From Halorhabdus utahensis DSM 12940 (lineage in GTDB: Archaea; Halobacteriota; Halobacteria; Halobacteriales; Haloarculaceae): a DNA stretch of 64,000 nucleotides. Of this stretch, positions 42,913-51,299 are shown piece after piece. Both the position numbers and the translations under genes were made by a program. How positions within the stretch are numbered: the stretch's first letter is position 1; every line of letters begins with the position of its first letter. The stretch lies in the NCBI RefSeq assembly GCF_000023945.1, contig NC_013158.1, positions 1,612,001 to 1,676,000 of the forward strand, read 5' to 3'. The notes below the pieces were generated by a model. The model had not been told where the DNA came from. It saw only the letters and a program-made list of their open reading frames with translations, and searched no databases.

Positions 42913-44838
42913 TCAGCTGGTCGCGGGACGCTCGACGCTGGCGATCCGAACGCTTGTCGTCCCCGAAACGGCCCTGATCGTCCGGGTTTCGTTCTCCTCG
43001 GACGCGACGAACCGGAGCGACCCGACCGACGTGGACGCGTTGGCAGCCGGGAGCGGGCGCGACCCGACGACTGTCCCGTTCCGGCGCACCCGGAGTTCGA
43101 AGCCGTCCGCCGTCGGTGCAACCGCGACCCGGCGACCGTCGATGCGGGCGCCGGCAGTCGCGGGGGCCGATCTGAACGACCGCGTCGTCGAGCCCTCCGT
43201 GCGCAGGTCGACGGCGTAGACGCTGTCGTTCCCCACGACGCTGACTGCCTGCCGTTCAACATCGACTGTCTGCTCCCAGTCGAGGCCACCGACGCGGACG
43301 GTCGCCGACCCGTCGTGGGCCAGTCGATCCGGGCTGACTGCCTCGATCCAGACCGCCCGGCGCTCGCTGGCGACGATCACGCCGCTCGACGTTCCGTCGA
43401 AGATTTCGCTGTCCCAGGTGAGTGCTCGCCCTTCGCTGACGTTCTCGGCGTAGGTGATCGTGTAGTCCTGTATCTCGACCTCGCCGGTGTCCGCCAGCGA
43501 GGCCGTGCTCACGGTGGCCGGGCTGAACAGGAGGCCGAGCAGTGCGACCACGGCGAGTGCGCCAAGGAGCGTCCCGGTTGCCTTGCCCGGACGGGGGATC
43601 GACGGCACTGGGACGCGGCCGAGCCAGCCGCCCGTCGGCACCGCGGCGATGAGGTGGCCGAGGGCCCATTTCAGGAGTTTGAGCACCAGATAGCCACTGC
43701 CGGCGACGACGCCGAGCGCTAACGCTTTGGCGGCCAGTTCCGAGGTCGGCTCGACGAGGACGTACGCCACGAACGCGAGTCCGACGATCAGTACCTCCCG
43801 GACCCACGTCGGCATCGAAACGGCAGCGACCCGACGGCGGAGTGCTCCCGGAATCACCCCGGTGTCGATATCCGGTTGCCAGGACAGCGCCGGAAGCGCG
43901 CGTGGGGCCGAGATCTCCGGCCGCGCGCCGGTCGCTGCAAGCGTCACCAGGAGCGTCCCGAGCAGTACCATCACGACGCCCGCACCACGATACAACACGT
44001 AGACGCCCTCGCCCCCGGAGCTGACCACCAACCACAGCGACTTCGTGAGGGCGAAGGCGATCACCGCGCCGAACAGCCTGACCGGTTCCGGCGTCCAATC
44101 GTACCGACGGAGGAGCCCGATTCCCAGCAGGATGCCGATGAGGAAGCCAAGCAGGTGGCCCTGGAAGGCGATCCCGGCCCAGGCGGGTGGCGTCGGCGGG
44201 CCGACCGACCGCGTCGCCTCGACGACCGGCTGTTCGGCGGCGTCGACGAGGACTCCCAGCGCGTCGTGGGCGACGATGGCGAGGACGGCAGCGAGCGGCC
44301 GCGTCACCAGAGCGAACCCAGCGAGGGCGTAGACCGCCCCCGAGTAGCCAAGGACCCACCCGAGGACGAACGGCGAGGGGACCACGGCCAGGCCAATCAT
44401 GCCGAGCGAAATCAGGAGGATTCGGACTCCCGGGTGACGCAGTCTGTTCCACCGTCGGGAGGCAGTGTCGTCCCTGTCCCCTGGGTAGTGGCCGATTGCG
44501 TGCTCGACGATCGCGCCGAACACCACCAGCCCCGTCACGTTCCCGAGCAGGTGAGCGGGACCGGCATGTGCCAGTCCCGACGTGAGGAGTCCGACCGGTT
44601 CGAAGAGGCTCCAGGAACGGAAGGGGATCGTCAGTGGCTGGCTCCAGTGTCCGAGGCCGCCCTGGACGAACAGGTAGAAGCCGACGACCAGCGCCGCCGT
44701 CACCAACGTCGCCCAGGGCACTCCCCGGACGAACCGATCCCGGGTCAGAGACACCCAGCGCCCGCGACCGCCGACGAACCACCAGTAGCCACCCGAGAAC
44801 ACGACGACTGCGGCCAGGAGGACCATCCAGGGTATCAT
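42913..44838 (-). CDS. Rhomboid intramembrane protease with large C-terminal domain
   Basis: A 641-residue protein. The rhomboid core has HAGPAHLLGN (His96, Asn100), nucleophile GYSGAVYA (Ser166) and catalytic His in FQGHLLG (His228), in six helices. Four more hydrophobic segments follow. From about residue 420 there is a beta-rich, probably extracellular domain of ~215 residues (VEIQDYTITYAENVSEG, SEIFDGTSSGVIVASERRAV). The extension is much larger than bacterial GlpG. The substrate is unknown. Start ATG 44838. Confidence 0.88.
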   Translation of the reverse strand: MIPWMVLLAAVVVFSGGYWWFVGGRGRWVSLTRDRFVRGVPWATLVTAALVVGFYLFVQGGLGHWSQPLTIPFRSWSLFEPVGLLTSGLAHAGPAHLLGNVTGLVVFGAIVEHAIGHYPGDRDDTASRRWNRLRHPGVRILLISLGMIGLAVVPSPFVLGWVLGYSGAVYALAGFALVTRPLAAVLAIVAHDALGVLVDAAEQPVVEATRSVGPPTPPAWAGIAFQGHLLGFLIGILLGIGLLRRYDWTPEPVRLFGAVIAFALTKSLWLVVSSGGEGVYVLYRGAGVVMVLLGTLLVTLAATGARPEISAPRALPALSWQPDIDTGVIPGALRRRVAAVSMPTWVREVLIVGLAFVAYVLVEPTSELAAKALALGVVAGSGYLVLKLLKWALGHLIAAVPTGGWLGRVPVPSIPRPGKATGTLLGALAVVALLGLLFSPATVSTASLADTGEVEIQDYTITYAENVSEGRALTWDSEIFDGTSSGVIVASERRAVWIEAVSPDRLAHDGSATVRVGGLDWEQTVDVERQAVSVVGNDSVYAVDLRTEGSTTRSFRSAPATAGARIDGRRVAVAPTADGFELRVRRNGTVVGSRPLPAANASTSVGSLRFVASEENETRTIRAVSGTTSVRIASVERPATS

Positions 44839-45038
44839 CCGATTGGCCCTGTCGGACAGTGCGTGCTTGAATCGTTCGATTCTCCAGATCTTCGCCAGTG
44901 TTGCCTACGATGGAACCATCCATGAACCCGCAGCCGGCCGGACAATCCGAGCTGCCATCCGCGAATGGGTACCTCGCGGTGGTATTCGTGGAAGATGGGA
45001 AGACCTTTTCCCGCCGACGTTGAACGAACAATCACTTC

Positions 45039-46535
45039 GTGTCTCGTCCAGAGTCCTCGATCGACAGCGCCGTCCAGTCGATCAAGCGTACCGGTTCCCG
45101 CGCAAACCCTGTCCGAGGCGTTATCCTTCTCATCGGCCTGGGGCTTGCCCGCCTCGGGTTGATCGACGCCGAGCGGGCACGCAAAGCGACGGATCTCTCC
45201 TGGCCGCGCGTGGTCACCGGGATCGCCCGGATGTCGAAAAACGCGGCCGACGTGGCGATGGTCGGGGCGGCCTCGGGGATCGCCACCAAGCCGGCGATCT
45301 CGGGTGTCGGTCTGGCCGGCCCGTTCTGGGGGCTGGCGTTTGCTTTGGGCGGCGGCTTTGCCGCCGGGACGATCGCCCTCGTCTCCCAGCGATTCGGGGC
45401 CGAGGAGTTCGGCCAGCTCGGCCAGGCCGTCCGTTCGAGTTTCGTCGTCGTCGTCGCGGTGACACTCCCCGTCGGCGCGGCCTTTTGGTTGTTCCCCGAG
45501 TGGCTCATCAGCCTGCTCAACAGCGATCAACAGGTCATCACCTACGGCGCAACCTACCTCCAGATCCTCGGCCTCGGCGTCCCGTTCGCGGGGCTCAACC
45601 TCGTGGGCAGTCGCGTCCTCATCGGGGCCGACGACGCCCAGATCCCGATGATACTCCGTGGCGGCGGTGCAGTACTCAACATCGTCCTCAACGGCGTGTT
45701 CATCTTCGGGATGGGAATGGGCGTGGCCGGTGCCGCCTGGGGGACCGTTGCGGCCAACGTCCTCGTCACGTCGCTGTTCATAGTCGGGCTTATCGCCGGC
45801 TGGCTCCCCGGTATCGGCCAGTTCCCGGTCTCGGTCTCACCGCGTGGGACGTATTTCCATTGGGACGATATCACCGATGTGGTCTCCATCGGCACGCCCG
45901 TCGTCGGGCGGAACATGACCTGGACCGTCGCCCGCTTTCCCATGCTGTTCATCGTCGGGATGTTCGGGACGACCGTCCTGACGGCGTACACCGTCGCCCG
46001 GCGCATCTGGGGGCTGATGAACGTTCCCGGATGGGGCTTTGGCCTCGCGGCGTCCAGTCTGGTCGGCCAGCATCTCGGCGAGGACGACGAGGAGACAGCC
46101 GGGGTCTACGGCCGGGAGATCGTCCTCATGGCGGTCGCGACCTACGGCGTCTCGGCGGCAGTCGTCGCCCTGGTTGCTCGGCCAGGTGTCGTCCTGCTCG
46201 GGGCCGAGGGCGAGGTCATTCCGATCGCCGTCGGCATGGTCTTTGCCGGATGCCTCGCGATCATTCCCCAGGGCGTCAACAGCACCATCGCCGGGGCCTT
46301 GGACGCCAGCGGCGACACGAACTGGCCGTTCATTTATCAGACGCTGGGCGTCTTCGCCGTCTCTATCCCCGCCGCGTATCTCGGTGCGAAGACCTCGATC
46401 GGCGTCTGGGGCATCTACGTCGCCTTCCTCGGCGAGACGCTCGTCCCCGCGGTGGGGAACTACTATCGCTTCTCGACGGGCAAGTGGAAGGCCATCAGCC
46501 GGGAGTACCGCCCTGAGACGGCGCTAGACGACTGA
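45039..46535 (+). CDS. MATE-family multidrug efflux transporter
   Basis: A 498-residue protein with about 12 helices in two six-helix halves (for example SGVGLAGPFWGLAFALGGGF, FFVVVVAVTLPVG-like, ILRGGGAVLNIVLNGVFIFG). The internal symmetry and the GAAWGTVAANVLVTSLFI segment are typical of Na+- or H+-driven MATE antiporters. Start is GTG 45039, preceded by a TATA-like accttttcc. The last 17 codons and stop are duplicated about 355 bp downstream. Confidence 0.9.
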   Translation: MSRPESSIDSAVQSIKRTGSRANPVRGVILLIGLGLARLGLIDAERARKATDLSWPRVVTGIARMSKNAADVAMVGAASGIATKPAISGVGLAGPFWGLAFALGGGFAAGTIALVSQRFGAEEFGQLGQAVRSSFVVVVAVTLPVGAAFWLFPEWLISLLNSDQQVITYGATYLQILGLGVPFAGLNLVGSRVLIGADDAQIPMILRGGGAVLNIVLNGVFIFGMGMGVAGAAWGTVAANVLVTSLFIVGLIAGWLPGIGQFPVSVSPRGTYFHWDDITDVVSIGTPVVGRNMTWTVARFPMLFIVGMFGTTVLTAYTVARRIWGLMNVPGWGFGLAASSLVGQHLGEDDEETAGVYGREIVLMAVATYGVSAAVVALVARPGVVLLGAEGEVIPIAVGMVFAGCLAIIPQGVNSTIAGALDASGDTNWPFIYQTLGVFAVSIPAAYLGAKTSIGVWGIYVAFLGETLVPAVGNYYRFSTGKWKAISREYRPETALDD

Positions 46536-46621
46536 TCGTTGCCGACGCTACCTTGCGTTGCTGGGACCGAGCAAACCACAACGGAAAAACTATAGCGGAA
46601 AAATACAATAGCCACGAAAAT

Positions 46622-46777
46622 ATGATCGAAGATAATGAACACGATGTGAGAATAACTCGGATCATCTATGTCCTTTTCGCGATTCAACTCACGATCATTG
46701 GTGTGGCCTTCGATCCATTCTGGCCACTCATTCCTGTTGGTGTCGCGATAAGCCTCATCGCGATAATCCGTCCGTAG
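46622..46777 (+). CDS. Small membrane protein
   Basis: A 51-residue protein MIEDNEHDVRITRI followed by hydrophobic segments (IYVLFAIQLTIIGVAF; PLIPVGVAISLIAI). A TATA-like aactatagc about 30 nt upstream supports ATG 46622. The gene lies inside the segment flanked by the two copies of the MATE 3' end, and the surrounding DNA is more AT-rich than the chromosome average. Confidence 0.5.
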   Translation: MIEDNEHDVRITRIIYVLFAIQLTIIGVAFDPFWPLIPVGVAISLIAIIRP

Positions 46778-46839
46778 CTGCTGAAGTTGATCCCGGAGAC
46801 GTTCGTCTTTTGGGGGGTTTACCCCTTTCGACTGGGAAC

Positions 46840-46890
46840 TGGAAAGCCATCAGCCGGGAGTACCGCCCGGAGACGGCGCTGGACGACTGA
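46840..46890 (+). repeat. Duplicated 3' end of the MATE gene
   Basis: 51 bases match 46485-46535 at 48/51. All three differences are synonymous (aag/aaa, cct/ccg, cta/ctg), and the TGA is kept. Similarity decays gradually over the preceding 19 bases. The reading frame upstream is not open, so this is a remnant. Confidence 0.85.
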
Positions 46891-46922
46891 ACTGAATTCG
46901 TTCGCAGCCGTATCCGTGCCCC

Positions 46923-47108
46923 TTAGATCCACTCGTAGCCACGTTGATAGCTGAGATGATACGAGAGCACGAGGACGACTGGCACCAGTGCACCCACTGT
47001 ATACAGCTGGGTGAGTGGGTCGGGTGGAGTCATGATTGCAACGGTAGCGTGCCAAACTAATCCGAGGACCAACACAGACATCAGGAACTGAGAACCTTTC
47101 GACGCCAT
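46923..47108 (-). CDS. Small two-helix membrane protein
   Basis: A 61-residue protein starting MASKGSQFLMSVLVLGLVW, with a second helix TVGALVPVVLVLSYHLSY. On the minus strand a TATA-like ctttaaga is centred near 47143, 35 nt upstream, which supports ATG 47108 over the longer frame. Unknown function. Confidence 0.6.
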   Translation of the reverse strand: MASKGSQFLMSVLVLGLVWHATVAIMTPPDPLTQLYTVGALVPVVLVLSYHLSYQRGYEWI

Positions 47109-47340
47109 CTCTTGTTGTTCAATATTCCACTCGAACTGTCTTAAAGGCATCCGTGAGTCAGCCTGGACCTGGATCGGGTGCTCTCGCAACGTTTTTCTGT
47201 GATGACTTACCAACCCATGGATATGGCACCGAACGCCCACGCTCGGTGGATCGCCAGCCAGTCGCGAGTCGGTCGGGCGTTCGGCTTTTTTGACGCAGCC
47301 TGACTGTCGGTGGACTCGGGGGTCAGATTGCCCCCTTGAC

Positions 47341-47379
47341 GAAACCGACGTCGCAGGTTTCGCTCCGCTATGAGCGAAA
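47341..47379 (+). promoter_or_regulatory. Structured leader of pheST with competing hairpins
   Basis: gaaacc (47341-47346) can pair with ggtttc (47356-47361), while tttcgctc (47358-47365) can pair with gagcgaaa (47372-47379). The two stems share bases and exclude each other. The second places the ATG of a mini-ORF (47370) at its loop edge. A ggggg/ccccc stem lies just upstream (about 47318-47336). Confidence 0.45.
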
Positions 47380-47426
47380 TTGAGAACCGTTATCCGAACA
47401 ACACACGGTACTCCGACAACAACTGA
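47370..47426 (+). CDS. Candidate leader ORF overlapping the pheS start (TGATG)
   Basis: An 18-codon ORF, MSEIENRYPNNTRYSDNN, whose TGA (47424-47426) overlaps the pheS ATG (47426-47428) by one base. It contains no Phe codon but is unusually rich in Asn (5) with two Tyr. No Shine-Dalgarno is seen. Confidence 0.33.
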   Translation: MSEIENRYPNNTRYSDNN

Positions 47427-48931
47427 TGGAACTCCCGAGCGACCAACTCGCGGTGGTCGAAGCCGCGAGCGCAGACGACCGACGCACCGTCGAACAGCTG
47501 AGCGAGGAAACCGGCTTGGCCACCGCGGCCGTCACGCGAGCCGCCTTCGAGCTTGAGGACGAGGGGCTGGTGGCCGTCACCGAAACGACCGACGAATCGG
47601 TCTCGCTGACCGAGGAGGGCGAGTCCTATCTCGACGCCGGTCTGCCCGAACACCGCCTCTACTCCGCTGCCGTCGAGGCCGGTGCCGACGAGGGGGGCGT
47701 CTCGATGGGGCAGGTCATCGGGGCCGCCGATCTCGATGGCGCGGCCGTCGACATCGCGCTGTCGAACTTCGCCCGGAAGGGCTACGGCGAGATCGAGTCG
47801 GGCGAGATCACCGCCGAACCTGACGTCGATCCGAACGACGACGCGGAAGCCGCCGCCCTGGCGGCTATCGATGCAGGCGACGCTGTCGATGACAACGACG
47901 TCCTCGATCAACTGGATCGACGCGGGCTGATCGAGCGCGACGAGCGCACCGTCCGGTCGGTCGAACTCACTGACGCGGCCGTAACGGAACTCATGGCTGG
48001 GATCGAGGAGGCCCAGGAAGTGGATCGCCTGACGCCCGATCTCCTTACCAGCGGCGACTGGGAGGACGTCGAATTCGCCGACTACAACGTCGAGGCCGAC
48101 GCCGAGGCCATCGACGGCGGGAAGATGCACCCGCTTCGCGGCATGGCCGAGCGCGTCAAGGAAGTCCTCGTCGGCATGGGCTTCGAGGAGATGAACGGTC
48201 CCCACGCCGACGCGGAGTTCTGGATCAACGACGCGCTGTTCATGCCCCAGGATCACCCCGCGCGCACGCACTGGGACCAGTTCGCGCTGGACGTGCCGCC
48301 GATGGACGACCTGCCCGACGGGGTCCGCGAGGACGTCGAGCGCGCCCATCGGGAGGGCGCTGGCCCCGATGGCGAGGGGTATCACTCGCCGTGGGGCGAG
48401 GAGATGGCCCGCCAGGTCGACCTTCGTGGCCACACCACGTCACTCTCTGCCCGTCACCTCGCGGGCGTCGCGCAGGGCGACCTCGAACCGCCACAGCGCT
48501 TTTTCTCCGTCGAGAAGGCCTACCGCAACGACGAGATCGACGCGACTCACCTCCTCGAGTTCTTCCAGATCGAGGGGTGGGTGATGGCCGAGGACCTCTC
48601 GGTGCGGGACCTGATGGGCACGTTCACGGAGTTCTACGAACAGTTCGGGATCACCGACCTGGAGTTCAAGCCGACGTACAACCCCTACACGGAGCCGAGT
48701 TTCGAGCTGTTCGGCGAGCACCCGGTCACGGGCGAGGTCGTCGAGATCGGCAACTCCGGCATTTTCCGGCCCGAGATGCTCGATCCCCTCAGCGTCGAGT
48801 GTGACGTGATGGCCTGGGGACTCGCCCTTGAGCGACTCATGATGCTCGTCACCGGTGCCGAGGACATTCGGGACGTCCACGGGACGCTGGCGGATCTTGA
48901 GTACCTGCGAACTGAGGAGGTGCGTTACTGA
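47426..48931 (+). CDS. pheS: Phenylalanyl-tRNA synthetase alpha subunit
   Basis: A 501-residue class II synthetase alpha chain, archaeal type. Residues 1-200 form winged-helix DNA/tRNA-binding domains. The catalytic core has motif 1 (HPLRGMAERVKEVLVGMGFEEM), motif 2 (FFSVEKAYRNDEIDATHLLE) and motif 3 (VMAWGLALERLMML). With PheT it forms an (alpha-beta)2 enzyme that charges tRNA-Phe. The stop overlaps the pheT start (TGATG). Confidence 0.95.
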   Translation: MELPSDQLAVVEAASADDRRTVEQLSEETGLATAAVTRAAFELEDEGLVAVTETTDESVSLTEEGESYLDAGLPEHRLYSAAVEAGADEGGVSMGQVIGAADLDGAAVDIALSNFARKGYGEIESGEITAEPDVDPNDDAEAAALAAIDAGDAVDDNDVLDQLDRRGLIERDERTVRSVELTDAAVTELMAGIEEAQEVDRLTPDLLTSGDWEDVEFADYNVEADAEAIDGGKMHPLRGMAERVKEVLVGMGFEEMNGPHADAEFWINDALFMPQDHPARTHWDQFALDVPPMDDLPDGVREDVERAHREGAGPDGEGYHSPWGEEMARQVDLRGHTTSLSARHLAGVAQGDLEPPQRFFSVEKAYRNDEIDATHLLEFFQIEGWVMAEDLSVRDLMGTFTEFYEQFGITDLEFKPTYNPYTEPSFELFGEHPVTGEVVEIGNSGIFRPEMLDPLSVECDVMAWGLALERLMMLVTGAEDIRDVHGTLADLEYLRTEEVRY

Positions 48932-50661
48932 TGCCCACTGTCGACATTGACACTGACGAACTGCGGGAACTGACCGGCCACGGCGAGAAGAGCGACGACG
49001 ACCTGCGCGATGATCTCTTCGAACTCGGCCTGGAGTACGAGGGCGAAACCGAGGAGGGCGAACTCCGATTCGAGTTCGAGCCCGACCGCCTCGATCGCCT
49101 TTCCGTCGAGGGGGTCGCCCGGTCGCTGCGCTACCAGTACGGCGATGACTGGGGCGTCTACGTCCCGAAGACCAACGGCGCCGACTGGACGATTCACGTC
49201 GAGGACGTGCCCGAGGAACGACCCTACGTCACGGGCGCGGTCGTCCGCGGGCTGGATCTTGACGACGCCTCGCTGGATTCGCTGATCCAGCTTCAGGAAA
49301 AACTCCACGCGACGATGGGTCGCAAGCGCGCGAAGGGCGCGATCGGGGTGCACGACCTGACAATGCTGAAAGGCGGCGAGGCTGCCGACGATGGCGAGGG
49401 CAAGTCCGTCCGCTACACCGGGATCGACCGCGACGGCGACACCTTCGTGCCGCTGGAGGGCGACGCCGAGATGACGCCCGGCGAGGTCCTCGCCGAGCAC
49501 CATATCGGCGAGGAGTACGCCGACCTCGTCGCCGAGTACGATCGTGTCCCGGCGATCTACGACTCGATCGGGCTGTTCTCGTTCCCGCCGGTGGTCAACG
49601 GCCGCCGGACGGAGGTCTCGACCGACTCGCGTGATCTGTTCATCGAGATGACCGGCACCGACCAGTGGACGATCGATCACATGCTGTCGATTGTCTGCTA
49701 CGCCCTGGACGCCCGCGGCGGCACGATCGAGGACGTCCGCGTCGAGTACGAGGACGCCCCCGAGGAGTACCGCGACTCGCTCCTCCGCCCCGATTTCTCG
49801 ACGAAAACCAAGACCGTCGCCCACGACCGGATCGAGCGCACACTCGGGATCGACCTGCAAGGCGAGGACGTGATCGACCTCCTCGAACGATCCGGACTGG
49901 ACGGGGAGTCTACCGAGACGGACGGGTCGCCAGCCTACGACGTCACGATCCCCCCGTATCGCGTCGACGTCCTCCACCCCGTCGACGTGATCGACGACGT
50001 CGGGCGGGCCTACGGCTTCAACAACCTCGACCCGCGCTATCCCGCGGTCGGGACGATCGGCGGGCGACACGAGCGCGCACGACTCGAGGAGGCCGTCCGG
50101 ACCGTGCTGGTCGGACTCGGCTTTCAGGACCTGCTGAACTTCCATCTGACGAGCGCCGAGGAACTGCATGACCGCATGGGGATAGAGCCAGGCGTGGACG
50201 CCCTGGGTGGCGGCGACCCTGTCGAGATCCGCAATCCCTACAGCGAGGATTACACGGTCGTCCGGACGTGGCTGCTCCCGTCGATCATGCAGGTCCTCGA
50301 GAACAACACCCACCGACGATATCCCCAGGACCTCGCGGAGGTCGGGTTCGTCGCCCAGCGTGACGACGGCGCAAACACTGGCGTCGCCGAAGCCCGTCAC
50401 GTCGCGGGCGCGCTCGCGCGTCACGACGTGTCCTACGAGGACGCCAAGGCCCGCCTCCAGGCACTGGTGGCGGACTTCGATGCCGAACTGGAGACGCCAC
50501 CCACGGCGCATCCCTCGTTCATCGACGGCCGGGCCGCTGCCGTCGAGATCGATGGCGACGCGGTCGGCGTGATCGGCGAAGTTCACCCCGCTGTGCTCGT
50601 GGAACACGATCTGGAACTGCCGGTAGTGGCCTTCGAGTTTGATCTGGCGGCGCTGCAGTAA
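48931..50661 (+). CDS. pheT: Phenylalanyl-tRNA synthetase beta subunit
   Basis: A 576-residue beta chain of archaeal/eukaryotic length, lacking the bacterial N-terminal OB (EMAP-like) domain. It opens MPTVDIDTDELREL. The B3/B4 editing region (GAIGVHDLTMLKGG, FSFPPVVNGRRTEVS) is followed by B5 (YDVTIPPYRVDVLHPVDVID) and a pseudo-catalytic module ending in VVAFEFDLAALQ. It edits mischarged Tyr-tRNA-Phe. The last ~17 codons are duplicated downstream. Confidence 0.95.
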   Translation: MPTVDIDTDELRELTGHGEKSDDDLRDDLFELGLEYEGETEEGELRFEFEPDRLDRLSVEGVARSLRYQYGDDWGVYVPKTNGADWTIHVEDVPEERPYVTGAVVRGLDLDDASLDSLIQLQEKLHATMGRKRAKGAIGVHDLTMLKGGEAADDGEGKSVRYTGIDRDGDTFVPLEGDAEMTPGEVLAEHHIGEEYADLVAEYDRVPAIYDSIGLFSFPPVVNGRRTEVSTDSRDLFIEMTGTDQWTIDHMLSIVCYALDARGGTIEDVRVEYEDAPEEYRDSLLRPDFSTKTKTVAHDRIERTLGIDLQGEDVIDLLERSGLDGESTETDGSPAYDVTIPPYRVDVLHPVDVIDDVGRAYGFNNLDPRYPAVGTIGGRHERARLEEAVRTVLVGLGFQDLLNFHLTSAEELHDRMGIEPGVDALGGGDPVEIRNPYSEDYTVVRTWLLPSIMQVLENNTHRRYPQDLAEVGFVAQRDDGANTGVAEARHVAGALARHDVSYEDAKARLQALVADFDAELETPPTAHPSFIDGRAAAVEIDGDAVGVIGEVHPAVLVEHDLELPVVAFEFDLAALQ

Positions 50662-50678
50662 GCAAGCGGTTTTTCGCC

Positions 50679-50723
50679 CACGTTTTTGCGCGAGAAGCTT
50701 TGCTTCGAGCGGAAAAAGGTGGT
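50679..50723. repeat. Imperfect palindromic element between pheT 3'-end copies
   Basis: The sequence ccacgtttttgcgcgagaag ctttgcttcgagcggaaaaaggtgg folds as ccac/gtgg, ttttt/aaaaa, cgc/gcg and aagc/gctt with G-G mismatches. It resembles intergenic palindromic mini-repeats that I recall from other haloarchaea, though copy number cannot be checked here. Confidence 0.55.
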
Positions 50724-50724
50724 T

Positions 50725-50784
50725 GAACACGATCTGGAACTGCCGGTAGTGGCCTTCGAGTTTGATCTGGCGGCGTTACAATAG
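50725..50784 (+). repeat. Duplicated 3' end of pheT
   Basis: 50725-50775 is identical to 50602-50652 (51/51). The final codons differ only synonymously: ctg-cag-taa versus tta-caa-tag. The offset is 123 bases, and a stop codon is kept. Confidence 0.88.
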
Positions 50785-51011
50785 TCGATACGTTCGCCGG
50801 CCCCACGGTACCGGTCGACCCCTGGTTCGGCAAGGCACTCTGTCTCCCCGAGAAGTGTTGAAGTCGAGGGAAAACCCGGCGGTCAGTGGTGGGATACTCA
50901 TTGACACGGGTGTTAGGTTTGTCATTTCATCATTTAGCATAAATTTCGTTCGGATTGTACCACTTTGTCCGGAAATTCTGTGAGATGACGTCAGTCTTTC
51001 CGGTACGATCC

Positions 51012-51021
51012 GATATATAAG
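51012..51021 (+). promoter_or_regulatory. TATA box of the 67-residue gene
   Basis: gatatataag is about 35 nt before the ATG at 51052. Confidence 0.6.
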
Positions 51022-51051
51022 GAAACAACTGTTATGTAGAGTTGAGCAACG

Positions 51052-51255
51052 ATGTCGACTACCGACGACACCGCGACGCCCGCATTGCCAGCCAGCTCTC
51101 GCGAGTCGAATCGCGACCTGGATCGGGCCTATGACGACCACGAGGACCCGTCGATCCTCACGGTGTTTCCGACCGACGCCGAGTGGCCGGAAATCGGAAC
51201 GATGTGGATCTCGGTCGACGTAGAGCACGCGGTGTCGGCGGCCGACTGGCGGTAA
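51052..51255 (+). CDS. Small conserved haloarchaeal protein (DUF7511-like)
   Basis: A 67-residue acidic protein. The conserved-looking part is ILTVFPTDAEWPEIGTMWIS, ending VDVEHAVSAADWR. I recall this pattern in a small haloarchaeal family (perhaps DUF7511) of unknown role. It is soluble, with a disordered N-terminus. It is convergent with pyrD. Confidence 0.7.
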   Translation: MSTTDDTATPALPASSRESNRDLDRAYDDHEDPSILTVFPTDAEWPEIGTMWISVDVEHAVSAADWR

Positions 51256-51299
51256 GGCCGCATTCTCGAAGAACTTCGCAGTCCCAGTAGAGTGTCTGC

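Noticed and set aside
43256-46516. Long alternative frames across the rhomboid and MATE genes on both strands
   Set aside because: Arg/Pro/Gly-rich composition typical of out-of-frame translation of GC-rich DNA.
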